Below, piece after piece: positions 29,018 to 38,519 of a stretch of 64,000 nt of DNA. How positions within the stretch are numbered: the stretch's first letter is position 1; every line of letters begins with the position of its first letter. Source of the DNA: Oscillospiraceae bacterium (GTDB lineage Bacteria > Bacillota > Clostridia > Oscillospirales > Ruminococcaceae); the NCBI GenBank assembly GCA_014799395.1, contig JAAVID010000053.1, positions 1 through 64,000 of the forward strand, given 5' to 3'. Made by a program: the position numbers and the translations under genes. The notes below the pieces were generated by a model. The model saw only the letters and a program-made list of their open reading frames with translations. It did no database searches and was not told the DNA's origin.

Positions 29018-30127
29018 TTAGTCCCTCCCCATAAGTTTAATGAACTCGTCAAACAAATACGAGGTATCGTGCGGACCTCCGCACGCCTCGGGGTGGAACT
29101 GCACCGTAAACGCCGGCGCGTTGGTGTAACGCACGCCCTCGCAGGTGCCGTCGTTGCCGTTTATGTGGCTCACCTTGCCCGCGTTTTCGGGAACGCTGTC
29201 GCCGATAACCGCATAGCCGTGGTTCTGCGAGGTAATAAACGTCTTGTCAAGCGCGAGGTCTTTCACGGGCTGATTTCCTCCGCGGTGACCGTATTTCAGC
29301 TTTTCGGTCTTTGCGCCGTTCGCAAGCGCAAGCAGCTGATGTCCGAGGCAAATTCCGAACGTGGGTATTTTCGCGGGGATAAGCTCTTTTAGCGTGTTTA
29401 TGGAGGCAATATTGTCGGCAGGGTCGCCGGGTCCGTTTGAGAGCATAATGCCGTCGGGGTTCAAGGCTTTAATTTCGTCGGCGGTCGCGTTGTACGGCAT
29501 TACGGTAACGTTGCAGCCGCGCTTTACAAGCTCGCGGCGAATGTTGAACTTGTAGCCGTAATCCATCAGCACTACATTATATTTTCCGTTTTCGGCGGGG
29601 TAATACTCCTTTTCCTTTACGGAGACTTTCGGAACTACCTCTCCGACCTTGTACGCGCGGATTTCCTCGAGCAGCTTGTCCTTGTCAAATGCTCCGCAGA
29701 CTATCGCGCCGTTCATTACGCCGCTCTCGCGGATAATTCGGGTAAGGCGGCGCGTGTCTATATCGCATATTCCAACGATATTAAGGCTCTTCAGATAACC
29801 GTCAAGATCGCCCTCGCAGCGGAAATTGCTCGGAGCGTCGCAGCACTCGCGCACTATGTAGCCCGAGACCGCGCTCCCGCTGCTTTCGGGGTCGATCTTG
29901 TTCACGCCGTAGTTGCCGATAAGCGGAAACGTCTGCGTTACTATCTGTCCGCAGTAGGACGGGTCGGTGAGCGTTTCCTGATAGCCTGTCATCGCCGTCG
30001 TGAACACGATCTCGCCGATAACGCTGCCCTCCGCGCCGAAGCCCTTGCCCTCGAAAACAGTGTCGTCCGCCAGAACCAGCGAGGCTTTGCGGCTGTTTTC
30101 AAAGGCTTCAAATCTCTCAAAACTCAT
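29018..30127 (-). CDS. carA: Carbamoyl-phosphate synthase small subunit
   Basis: LVLADDTVFEGKGFG, TFGICLGHQLLALANGAKTEKLKYGHRGGNQPV. Confidence 0.98.
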   Translation of the reverse strand: MSFERFEAFENSRKASLVLADDTVFEGKGFGAEGSVIGEIVFTTAMTGYQETLTDPSYCGQIVTQTFPLIGNYGVNKIDPESSGSAVSGYIVRECCDAPSNFRCEGDLDGYLKSLNIVGICDIDTRRLTRIIRESGVMNGAIVCGAFDKDKLLEEIRAYKVGEVVPKVSVKEKEYYPAENGKYNVVLMDYGYKFNIRRELVKRGCNVTVMPYNATADEIKALNPDGIMLSNGPGDPADNIASINTLKELIPAKIPTFGICLGHQLLALANGAKTEKLKYGHRGGNQPVKDLALDKTFITSQNHGYAVIGDSVPENAGKVSHINGNDGTCEGVRYTNAPAFTVQFHPEACGGPHDTSYLFDEFIKLMGRD

Positions 30128-30195
30128 TTTTTGCCTCCAAAACCGATTGTTTCTTTTGTTCTTTATCTGTAAATTTTCCCATTTATGGGATATTT

Positions 30196-31134
30196 TTAAC
30201 CCTTTGCGATCGTGATCTTCCCGACAAATCCCATTATCTCGTCGCGCATACGGATAGCCTCGCGGCGCGCCGCCTCGGCGAATTCGCGCTCATTGCACTT
30301 CTCCTTCTGATACGCGCACATAATTCCGCGCGAGCTGTTGACAATGCCGCCCAAGCCGTTCTTGTCGAACGCCGCGGATATATCCTTAGCGGTCGCGCCC
30401 TGAGCGCCGTAGCCCGGGATAAGGAAGAAAGTGTGCGGCAGTATCTCGCGCAGGCGCTTGATCTGCTCGGGGTATGTAGCGCCCGCAACCGCGCCTACTC
30501 CGCTGTAACCGTACACTCCCGGAAGCTCCTTGCCCCATTCCTCGCACATATTGCCCATAAGCTCGTAAATGGGCGTACCTGCGACGGGTCTGTCCTGAAG
30601 CTCGCCGCTTGACGGGTTAGAGGTCTTGACGAGCACGAAAATGCCCTTGTCGTTCTCCTTGCACACCTTTAACAGCGGCTTTATACCGTCCGAGCCGAGA
30701 TAGCCGTTGACGGTGAGCGCGTCGCCGAGGAACGGCTCGTACTCCTTGCTTCCCACCTTTACCTTGCCGAGGTGCGCGGTCGCGTAGGCTTCCATCGTCG
30801 TACCGATGTCGTTGCGCTTAGCGTCGGTGATAACGTACATTCCCTTTGAACGCGCGTACTCCTGCGTTTTGTAGAGCGCCTTAACGCCTGCCGTGCCGTA
30901 CATTTCGTAGTACGCCGCCTGCGGCTTTACCGCGGGAACGATGTCGTACAGCGCGTCGATAAGTCCCTTGTTGAACTCGTAAAGCGCCTTTGCCGCGCCC
31001 TTGAGCGTTTCGCCGTGCTTCTCGAAGCACTTTTTCTTGATGTACTCGGGAACGTAATCCAACTTGGGGTCAAGTCCCGCTACCGTGGGGTTCTGGGTCT
31101 GCTCAATTTTCTCGATAAGTCTGTCAAGTGCCAT
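30196..31134 (-). CDS. pyrF: Orotidine 5'-phosphate decarboxylase (PyrF subfamily 2)
   Basis: PTVAGLDPKLDYVPEYI, VITDAKRNDIGTTMEAYA. Confidence 0.93.
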   Translation of the reverse strand: MALDRLIEKIEQTQNPTVAGLDPKLDYVPEYIKKKCFEKHGETLKGAAKALYEFNKGLIDALYDIVPAVKPQAAYYEMYGTAGVKALYKTQEYARSKGMYVITDAKRNDIGTTMEAYATAHLGKVKVGSKEYEPFLGDALTVNGYLGSDGIKPLLKVCKENDKGIFVLVKTSNPSSGELQDRPVAGTPIYELMGNMCEEWGKELPGVYGYSGVGAVAGATYPEQIKRLREILPHTFFLIPGYGAQGATAKDISAAFDKNGLGGIVNSSRGIMCAYQKEKCNEREFAEAARREAIRMRDEIMGFVGKITIAKG

Positions 31135-31319
31135 ATTTCCTCCTTATTTAAAAAGCTCCGCAATTTCGGCTCACTTATTCCCCGTTTGTTGCTGAAAGCC
31201 TTTTTGCCTGCAACCCTATTTGTTGCCGATCGTTTTTATGCGCTTTATTGCGCGATTTGTTGACTTAGCAGAAACGCGCTTTTAATGCGCCGCCATTGTG
31301 TTGTCTCCGTTCGAGCGTG

Positions 31320-31676
31320 TCAAAGCGGCTGTGGCTCTTCGCCATAAAAGACGCGGACTTTTTCGTCCAACTCTTGGGCGCGGTGATAGTTGGTCAAGGT
31401 ATCTTCCCCGCTGTTGTAGAACATTGCGATAACCCTGTTCGGGACAAAGCGCGAGAGCACGCACCAAGTCTCCCCTTGATTAAACATCTGAAACGGGAAG
31501 TGCCCTCCGCCGACCTGATACAGACCTTTTCCGTCGGTATCCTCGATAAGCTGTCGGAACAGGTACGGCTCGACCAATTCTTCCAGTTTCTCTGTGCGGA
31601 TGACACCTTTCTTTCGGTGAACCTCCACAAGGACGGCGAGACTGTTTTCCCTCAAAAAGGAAATAACATCTTCCAT
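31320..31676 (-). CDS. Hypothetical protein in the pyr operon
   Basis: Start MEDVISFLRENSLAVLVEVHRKKG with good RBS (gcggagg). Confidence 0.55.
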   Translation of the reverse strand: MEDVISFLRENSLAVLVEVHRKKGVIRTEKLEELVEPYLFRQLIEDTDGKGLYQVGGGHFPFQMFNQGETWCVLSRFVPNRVIAMFYNSGEDTLTNYHRAQELDEKVRVFYGEEPQPL

Positions 31677-31720
31677 TAAAAATCCTCCGCAAATCTTTCT
31701 GCTTACAAATTCCGATTTGC

Positions 31721-32224
31721 TCAACACCGTCCGCCGATATTCAGCGATACCTTTTCAATTATATGCCCGTTCATCTTCTCTAACAACTCGTTGAGGAAAA
31801 ATCCCTCTTTAACGTCAAGCTCGCCGTCCAGCGCGTACACCGTCAGCTTGTACATATGATCCTTGTCCGGCGGACAAGGTCCGATATAGCGCTTTGTAAC
31901 GCGCTCGTCCTTTTCGCCGACAAACGGCGAGGCGCAGCTGTTCGCGCCCTGAACCATTCCGAAAGCACCGTCTTGGCTCGCGTTCTCGTGTATCTCGGAA
32001 ATATCCGCGGGGATATTCGCCGCCGTCCAATGTATCCACGCGAAGCCGCAGACGGGTATCGAGTCGAAATCCACGAATACAATTGCAAGCGTTTTCGCGT
32101 TTTTCGGAATATCATCCAATTTTATCGGGAACGAGACCACGGGATTTCCGTTTATCTTCACATCTGAATGTTTCGCGTATTTTTCGGGCAGAAACCCGTT
32201 TTCATTCGGTATTTGTATCTTCAT
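31721..32224 (-). CDS. YbhB/YbcL family PEBP-like protein
   Basis: TLAIVFVDFDSIPVCGFAWIHWTAANIP, YIGPCPPDKDHMYKLTVYALD. Confidence 0.85.
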   Translation of the reverse strand: MKIQIPNENGFLPEKYAKHSDVKINGNPVVSFPIKLDDIPKNAKTLAIVFVDFDSIPVCGFAWIHWTAANIPADISEIHENASQDGAFGMVQGANSCASPFVGEKDERVTKRYIGPCPPDKDHMYKLTVYALDGELDVKEGFFLNELLEKMNGHIIEKVSLNIGGRC

Positions 32225-32225
32225 T

Positions 32226-33497
32226 TTACTTATCCTCGTAAACTATCTTTCCGTCGACTATCGTCATTTTGACCTTGCCTTTGAGGGTCATTCCCTTAAA
32301 GCAAGTGTTTTTTGACTTGGAGTGGAGCTTTTCGGGGTCGACCGTCCATTCCTCGTTGGCGTCGAATATCGCTATATCCGCAATATCGCCCGCGCCGAGG
32401 GCTCCGCCGGCAATACCGAGTATCTTGCGCGGATTAACGCACATAAGCCGAACGATGCGCTTTAACGTTATCTTATCATTGTGATACAGAGCCGTGAGCG
32501 TCGCCGCAAGCGACGTTTCAAGTCCTACGACGCCGTTCGGAGCTTTCTCGAAATCCGCTTTTTCCTCGGGAGCGTGCGGAGCGTGATCGGTGACTATGCA
32601 GTCTATCGTGCCGTCGCATACGCCCTCGGCTATCGCGGCTACGTCGTCCGCGGTGCGGAGCGGAGGGTTCATTCTGTAATCCGCGTCGCGCAGTCTCAGC
32701 TTTTCGTCCGAAAGCATAAAGTAGTGCGGAGCGGTCTCGCTCGTTACCATAGCGCCGTATCTCGTGCCGAGGCGAATCAACAGCATACTCGTAGCCGTCG
32801 AGACGTGCGCTATGTGGATAGGCATTTCAAGGTCTCCCGCCATAACTATCTCGCGCGCCGTTGATATATCCTCGGAAATGCGGTGCATTCCCTTTACTCC
32901 GAGCTCCTTTGAGACCTCGCCGCTGTTTATAATGCCGCCCGCGATTATGTTCGGATCCTCGCAGTGGGAAATTACGCGAAGCCCGGCGTAATGCGCCTTT
33001 ACCATAGCTTTCGCCATAATTCTCGCGTTTAGCACGGGCTTGCCGTCGTCCGATACCGCGACGCAGCCCGCTGCCTTGAGCTCCGCGTAATCGCACAGCT
33101 CCTCGCCCTTCTGACCCTTGGTGATACAGCCTATAGGGTAGACCCTCGCCTTAGCGCCCTTTGCCTTATCGAGGATATACTTGACAGTCTCGGCGTTATC
33201 GACAACGGGCACGGTGTTCGGCATACACGCCACAGCCGTTACTCCGCCGGCGGCAGCCGCCTCGCAGCCCGTGATTATATCCTCCTTGTGGGTCTGTCCG
33301 GGGTCGCGGAAGTGAACGTGCATATCGCAGATACCGGGAATTATCGTCTTTCCCGCGCAGTCGATCACCTTGTCGGCGGTCTCCGCGATGTTCGGCTCGC
33401 GCTTTATTATCTTTCCCTTATCCACCAGAATGTCGGCGATACCCTCAAAATCGTTCGCCGCGTCGACCACATAGCCGTTTTTTAACAATATATCCAT
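32226..33497 (-). CDS. pyrC: Dihydroorotase
   Basis: IIPGICDMHVHFRDPGQTHKEDI, DCIVTDHAPHAPEEK. Confidence 0.95.
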   Translation of the reverse strand: MDILLKNGYVVDAANDFEGIADILVDKGKIIKREPNIAETADKVIDCAGKTIIPGICDMHVHFRDPGQTHKEDIITGCEAAAAGGVTAVACMPNTVPVVDNAETVKYILDKAKGAKARVYPIGCITKGQKGEELCDYAELKAAGCVAVSDDGKPVLNARIMAKAMVKAHYAGLRVISHCEDPNIIAGGIINSGEVSKELGVKGMHRISEDISTAREIVMAGDLEMPIHIAHVSTATSMLLIRLGTRYGAMVTSETAPHYFMLSDEKLRLRDADYRMNPPLRTADDVAAIAEGVCDGTIDCIVTDHAPHAPEEKADFEKAPNGVVGLETSLAATLTALYHNDKITLKRIVRLMCVNPRKILGIAGGALGAGDIADIAIFDANEEWTVDPEKLHSKSKNTCFKGMTLKGKVKMTIVDGKIVYEDK

Positions 33498-33551
33498 TGT
33501 TCCTCCTTGAATCAACTCAATATATTTATCGTTATGTTTTATTTTTATCTG

Positions 33552-34088
33552 CTAACCCACGATAACCACCTTATCGCACCCGTCCAGCTCGCGCACCATT
33601 ACCTTGACCTTTTCTCCGCGCGAGGTCGGAAGGTTTTTTCCGATATAATCCGCGCGAATCGGCAGTTCCCGATGTCCGCGGTCTATAAGCGCCGCGAGCT
33701 GTATCAGCGTCGGACGTCCGCGCGACAAAAGCCCGTCGATAGCCGCGCGCGCCGTCCGCCCCGTGTAGATCACGTCGTATATTATCACCACGCGCTTATC
33801 GGTTATATCAAAATCTATCCTGCTCGCGTCGTCGGAGCAGCCGCGCCTTTCGTCGTCGCGGAACGGCGTAATATCGAGCAGTCCCGTCGGTATCTCGCTT
33901 CCCTCGTTTTCGGCTATTTTCGCGGCTATTCTCTGCGCCAGTACCGCGCCGCGCGAGAACAATCCCACAAGGCAGAGACCGTCCGTACCCTTGTTGCGCT
34001 CGATTATCTCGAACGAGATACGCGTTATCGCCCTTGCGACCGCGTTTTCGTCGAGTATCTCCGCCTTTACTCTGCAAGCATCGTCCAT
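33552..34088 (-). CDS. pyrR: PyrR bifunctional pyr operon regulator / uracil phosphoribosyltransferase
   Basis: AITRISFEIIERNKGTDGLCLVGLFSRGAVLAQRIA, VVIIYDVIYTGRTARAAID, DRGHRELPIRADYIGKNLPTS. Confidence 0.95.
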   Translation of the reverse strand: MDDACRVKAEILDENAVARAITRISFEIIERNKGTDGLCLVGLFSRGAVLAQRIAAKIAENEGSEIPTGLLDITPFRDDERRGCSDDASRIDFDITDKRVVIIYDVIYTGRTARAAIDGLLSRGRPTLIQLAALIDRGHRELPIRADYIGKNLPTSRGEKVKVMVRELDGCDKVVIVG

Positions 34089-34102
34089 ACGCTCACCCCT
34101 AC

Positions 34103-34127
34103 AAAAAAATCCCGCCGTAACGGCAGG
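34103..34127 (-). terminator. Leader terminator upstream of pyrR (probable PyrR-controlled attenuator)
   Basis: Minus strand cctgccg-tta-cggcggg followed by ATTTTTTT, between a consensus promoter and pyrR. Confidence 0.65.
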
Positions 34128-34241
34128 ACGTTAAATCTACACCAAAAACCGACGGGAGACTTCCCCCGCGGAATTCGTCTAAATTTTTCAAGAACCTTGT
34201 CGGTATCGCCGTACCGAATTAAAAGCCGCTCGTTCTTATTT

Positions 34242-34270
34242 ATTATACTCGATTTGTCTGTTTTTGTCAA
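34242..34270 (-). promoter_or_regulatory. pyr operon promoter
   Basis: Minus strand TTGACA - 17 bp - TATAAT. Confidence 0.85.
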
Positions 34271-34329
34271 GGGATTTTTTTCAAAATAACGGATAAACTT
34301 ATATTTTTTCAAAACTTTTTTAAAAAATA

Positions 34330-34358
34330 TTGACAAAGAGAAAAAACCGTGCTATAAT
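34330..34358 (+). promoter_or_regulatory. Promoter of the TetR/ABC operon
   Basis: TTGACA - 17 bp - TATAAT. Confidence 0.85.
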
Positions 34359-34376
34359 ATTGAATATAAATTCAAT
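34359..34376 (+). promoter_or_regulatory. Palindromic operator candidate
   Basis: ATTGAAT-ATAA-ATTCAAT immediately downstream of the -10 box. Confidence 0.55.
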
Positions 34377-34402
34377 GAATAATAATTCAGCGAGGAGGAT
34401 AT

Positions 34403-34999
34403 ATGTCAATACGCGATGAACAAAAGGAACAGCGCCGACAGCTTATAATCGACAAGGCGATAGAGCTTTTCGCCAAGCGCGGCTACGCCGACACGAAGAT
34501 CGGCGACATCGCCAAGGCGGCGGATATGAGCGTGGGGTTGATGTTCCATTATTTCGAGTCCAAGGAAAAACTGTTCGAGGAACTGGTGCGCTACGGCGCG
34601 CAGGCGGCGGACAACACTCCGCGCGAGATGAACTTCGAGAACCCGCTGGACTATTTCGAGGGCTTTCTGAAAACGCTTTTTCGGTACGCGAAGGAACAGC
34701 CGCGGATAATGTATATGTTCGTGATAATGGGCAGGATACAGAGCGGCGAGGGTATCCCCGGGCATATTCTCGAGATAGCGCGGAGCGCGGATCAGATAAG
34801 CCAGTCGGCGGAGATAATCGAGGCGGGGCAGCAGTACGGCTACTTCCGCGAGGGCGACCCGTATCTGCTGGCGTTCACGTTCTGGTGCGGCGTTCAGGGG
34901 GTAATGGAGCAGTTGGCAGTTCACCCCGAAATGCTCGAAAACGGCATGCTGCCCGAGACCGATTGGATAATCGATATTATAAGGGGGAAAAAGCAATGA
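34403..34999 (+). CDS. TetR/AcrR family regulator
   Basis: IIDKAIELFAKRGYADTKIGDIAKAADMSVGLMFHYFESKEKLFEEL. Confidence 0.92.
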   Translation: MSIRDEQKEQRRQLIIDKAIELFAKRGYADTKIGDIAKAADMSVGLMFHYFESKEKLFEELVRYGAQAADNTPREMNFENPLDYFEGFLKTLFRYAKEQPRIMYMFVIMGRIQSGEGIPGHILEIARSADQISQSAEIIEAGQQYGYFREGDPYLLAFTFWCGVQGVMEQLAVHPEMLENGMLPETDWIIDIIRGKKQ

Positions 35000-35688
35000 T
35001 AAAAGCAGAAAATATCCGCAAATCCTACGGTTTATCGGATAACGGAACGGAGGTCTTAAAGGGCGTTTCGCTCGAGGTCGGAGACGGCGATACTACCGTT
35101 ATACTCGGCGCTTCGGGCTCGGGCAAGTCGACCCTGCTGAACGTCGTTTCGGGATTGGAGCGACCCGACAGCGGAAGCGTTTTATATGACGGCGAGGACA
35201 TCTTGGGGTTCTCCGACGACAAGCTGACGGCGTTTCGAAAGCGGAAGATAGGCTTTATTTTTCAGCAGTATTATCTGCTGCCGAATCTCACCGTCGACAG
35301 AAACGTAAAAATGGGCGCGGAGCTTGCGGGGAACAAAAATTACGCCGAAATTATTGACGCGCTCGGGCTTTCGGAGAAGAAAAACAAATTCCCTTACGAG
35401 CTCAGCGGCGGCGAGCAGCAGAGAGTTTCCGCGGCAAGGGCGCTCGCGAAAAAGCCGGAGGTCCTGTTTCTCGACGAGCCGACGGGAGCGCTCGACGAGG
35501 AGACGGGGCGTTCCGTTCTCGATTATATTTATAAATTACAGAACGAGCTGAAATTCACGATAATAATGGTAACGCACAACGCGAATATCGCCGAAACGGT
35601 ACAAAACGTGATAAAAATGAACAGCGGCAGAATTATTGGGCAATACCGCAACGAAACGCGGAAAACCGCGTATGAGATAGGGTGGTAA
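34996..35688 (+). CDS. ABC transporter ATP-binding protein (LolD/MacB-like)
   Basis: VILGASGSGKSTLLNVVSGLE, LSGGEQQRVSAARALAKKPEVLFLDEPTGALDEETG; ATGA overlap with TetR. Confidence 0.93.
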   Translation: MIKAENIRKSYGLSDNGTEVLKGVSLEVGDGDTTVILGASGSGKSTLLNVVSGLERPDSGSVLYDGEDILGFSDDKLTAFRKRKIGFIFQQYYLLPNLTVDRNVKMGAELAGNKNYAEIIDALGLSEKKNKFPYELSGGEQQRVSAARALAKKPEVLFLDEPTGALDEETGRSVLDYIYKLQNELKFTIIMVTHNANIAETVQNVIKMNSGRIIGQYRNETRKTAYEIGW

Positions 35689-35689
35689 T

Positions 35690-36829
35690 ATGGTTATAGG
35701 GATAAAGGACGTTTTCAAGCTGAGCGGGATAATTATGATCTCCGCGTGCGCGGTGTTTGTCTGCGCGCTGTTTTTGAACTACAATATCGACCTTCAAGGC
35801 ATTGAGCCGATGATAACCGAACAGGCGCGCCCGCTTTTTGACGCGCTCGCCGCAACGGGAAAGGTCGTAAGCGCGGTGAGCGGCGGTTGTCTGCTGCTGA
35901 CCTCGGTGGTTATGCTGGCGTTTTACATAAAGCACTACATAGATTCCCACCGCAGACAGCTCGGCATTTTAAAGGCGCTCGGCTATTCAAATTTAAGAAT
36001 ATCGCGCGGCTTCCGGGTTTTCGGGCTGAGCGTGCTTTTCGGCACGGCGGCGGGCTTTTCGGCGGCACATTTGGTCATGCCGAAATTCTATTCCGTACAG
36101 AACGAGGACAAATTTCTTCCGTCGTTCGAGCCGAGCTTTCATTTTGAGTTATTGATCTTTCTCGTTATTCTTCCGACCGCCGTATTCGCGCTGCTGTCGG
36201 TGCTTTACGGTCTGCTGAAAATGAAAACGCCGGTTATCGAGCTGCTCAAAGGAAAATCGAGCGGTAAGATCAAGGGCGTAAAAACAAACGGTGATCTTCC
36301 GTTTCTCAAGGAGCTTCGGAAGATCACCGTGAAAAGCCGAAAGTCGCTTGTGTTTTTTATGGCGTTCGCTTCGTTCTGCTATTCGGCAATGGTTCAGATG
36401 TCGTTCGGCATGGGCGGGCTTGCAAGCGATATGATGTCGCTTATGACCCTGATGATAGGCTTAGTACTCGCGTTTACAACGCTGTTTATCGCGGTGACGA
36501 CGGTAGTGAAAACAAACGCGGTGACCGTTTCGATAATGCGCGTTTTCGGATATTCGAGCCGGGAATGCTCCTCGGCGGTGCTGAGCGGCTATCGTTTCGC
36601 GGCGCTTGTCGGGTTCGCGGTCGGCACGGCGTATCAGTATTTCCTGCTGAGAATAGCCGTGGATATTTTGTTTAAGGACGTTGAGAAAGTACCCGAATTT
36701 GATTTTAACTTCAAAGCGCTTATTATCGCGGCGGTATCGTTCGCCGTGATTTATGAAACGGTTATGTATTTCTTTTCGCGGAAGATAGGCAGAATGTCCG
36801 TCAAAGAAGTAGTTATGGAGCGGGAATAA
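35690..36829 (+). CDS. FtsX-like ABC permease
   Basis: Two TM bundles, RRQLGILKALGYSNLRI and SIMRVFGYSSREC. Confidence 0.8.
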   Translation: MVIGIKDVFKLSGIIMISACAVFVCALFLNYNIDLQGIEPMITEQARPLFDALAATGKVVSAVSGGCLLLTSVVMLAFYIKHYIDSHRRQLGILKALGYSNLRISRGFRVFGLSVLFGTAAGFSAAHLVMPKFYSVQNEDKFLPSFEPSFHFELLIFLVILPTAVFALLSVLYGLLKMKTPVIELLKGKSSGKIKGVKTNGDLPFLKELRKITVKSRKSLVFFMAFASFCYSAMVQMSFGMGGLASDMMSLMTLMIGLVLAFTTLFIAVTTVVKTNAVTVSIMRVFGYSSRECSSAVLSGYRFAALVGFAVGTAYQYFLLRIAVDILFKDVEKVPEFDFNFKALIIAAVSFAVIYETVMYFFSRKIGRMSVKEVVMERE

Positions 36830-36871
36830 TATAGCTGTTAAGGCGTTTTCTCCGATAAATTTTTTATATAC

Positions 36872-36900
36872 TGGACAAAAGGAAAATTTTGTGTTATAAT
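36872..36900 (+). promoter_or_regulatory. Promoter of the DUF362 gene
   Basis: TGGACA - 17 bp - TATAAT. Confidence 0.65.
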
Positions 36901-36927
36901 AAATAAAAAAACAAGGAGGAAACGATC

Positions 36928-37929
36928 ATGTCAAACAAACCTGTCGCGGGAACGGGCGGCGAGCGCTATGTTCCCTATTCCGAGCGCACGGGAGAGCAGT
37001 CGCTCGTTTATTTCACGCGCGACCTTTCGGCGGAGGGCTTGCGCAAGGCGTTCGCTAAGGTGAACCAAAATATCACGGGCAAGGTGAGCATAAAGCTCCA
37101 TACGGGCGAGCCTCACGGTCCGAATATCATTCCGCGCCCGTGGGTGGAAGCGCTGGTCAAAAACGACCTGCCCGATGCTTCTATAATCGAGACCAACACC
37201 TATTACGAGGGCGGCCGCTACACCACCGAGGAGCACCGTAAAACGCTCGAGGTCAACGGCTGGACGTTCTGCCCCGTCGACATTACCGACGCGGACGGCA
37301 CCGCACCGCTCCCCGTAAAGGGCGGCAAGTGGTTCACCGAGATGATGATGGGCAAGAATATCCTCAACTACGATTCGCTGTTTGTTTTAACGCATTTCAA
37401 GGGTCACGCGATGGGCGGCTTCGGCGGCTCGGCGAAGAACATCGGCATAGGCTGCGCGGACGGCAGGATAGGCAAGGGAATGATCCACACCGCCGAGGGC
37501 TCGGACGACCTCTGGTCTATCGCCGAGGAGGAGCTTATGGAGCGCATGATGGAGAGCGCAAAGGCGGTAGTCGACCATTTCGGTAAAAACATCAGTTTTG
37601 TAAACGTACTGCGCAATATGTCCGTTTCCTGCGACTGCGAGGGCGTTGCGGCGGCTCCCGTTGTCACTCCGAATATCGGAATACTCGCTTCGCTTGACAT
37701 TCTCGCGGTCGACCAGGCTTCCGTCGATCTTGTGTACGCGCTTAACGAAAACGACCGTCACGCGCTCTCCGAGCGTATAGAGAGCCGTCACGGTTTCCGT
37801 CAGCTCACTTATATGAAAGAGCTCGGTATGGGCAACGACAAGTACCGCCTTATCGACCTCGACAACGGCGAAAAGGAGATCACCGCCGCCGACGCGGTAC
37901 GGGGCGTCGTGCCTTTTAAAGCGGAATAA
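36928..37929 (+). CDS. DUF362 domain protein
   Basis: VSIKLHTGEPHGPNIIPRPWVEALV, THFKGHAMGGFGGSAKNIGIGCADGRIGK. Confidence 0.75.
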   Translation: MSNKPVAGTGGERYVPYSERTGEQSLVYFTRDLSAEGLRKAFAKVNQNITGKVSIKLHTGEPHGPNIIPRPWVEALVKNDLPDASIIETNTYYEGGRYTTEEHRKTLEVNGWTFCPVDITDADGTAPLPVKGGKWFTEMMMGKNILNYDSLFVLTHFKGHAMGGFGGSAKNIGIGCADGRIGKGMIHTAEGSDDLWSIAEEELMERMMESAKAVVDHFGKNISFVNVLRNMSVSCDCEGVAAAPVVTPNIGILASLDILAVDQASVDLVYALNENDRHALSERIESRHGFRQLTYMKELGMGNDKYRLIDLDNGEKEITAADAVRGVVPFKAE

Positions 37930-37932
37930 GAG

Positions 37933-37967
37933 AAATTGCGGGAACTCCTCAAGAAGTTTCCGCAATT
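37933..37967 (+). terminator. Hairpin terminator after the DUF362 gene
   Basis: aaattgcgg...ccgcaattt. Confidence 0.65.
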
Positions 37968-38045
37968 TATTTGCTTTCCCGAAAAATTTTTTGTAACGTT
38001 TTGTGATCCGCGGGGTCATATAGTTAAAAGCAGGGAGGTGTTTGC

Positions 38046-38519
38046 GTGGAGGGCTTTGAACGGATATATTCCGAGTATTACGACGCGGTGTTTGAATATG
38101 TGCTGTCGCTTTGCCGCGACGAGTGCTGGGCGGAGGAGATAGTGCAGGAGGCGTTCTTCAAGGCGCTGAAGAGCATTGACGGCTTCCGCGGCGACTGCAA
38201 GCTGAGCTCATGGCTGTGTCAGATAGCGAAGAATACGTTCCTCACGCAGGCAAAACGCCGAAAACGCATTGTCGACTATCCGCTCGAGACCGTTCCCGCC
38301 GAGGGCTCGTTCGAGCAGAAGCTGGTCGACAAGGAAACGGCGCTCGCCATACACCGACTGCTTCACGCGCTTGACGAGCCGTACAAGGAGGTTTTTCACA
38401 TGCGGACGTTCGCCGAGTTGTCGTTCAAGGAAATAGCCGATATATTCGGAAAGACCGAAAGCTGGGCGCGCGTGACCTATCACAGAGCAAGAGCAAAGAT
38501 CAGGGAGGGATTGAAATGA
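38046..38519 (+). CDS. ECF sigma factor (pair 1)
   Basis: EEIVQEAFFKALKSIDGFRGDCKLSSWLCQIAKNTFL; FKEIADIFGKTESWARVTYHRARAKI. Confidence 0.92.
   Translation: MEGFERIYSEYYDAVFEYVLSLCRDECWAEEIVQEAFFKALKSIDGFRGDCKLSSWLCQIAKNTFLTQAKRRKRIVDYPLETVPAEGSFEQKLVDKETALAIHRLLHALDEPYKEVFHMRTFAELSFKEIADIFGKTESWARVTYHRARAKIREGLK

Noticed and set aside
31140-31310. Intergenic stretch between pyrF and the small hypothetical gene, with imperfect gttgc/gcaac repeats
   Set aside because: Some weak repeats but no convincing fold or ORF.
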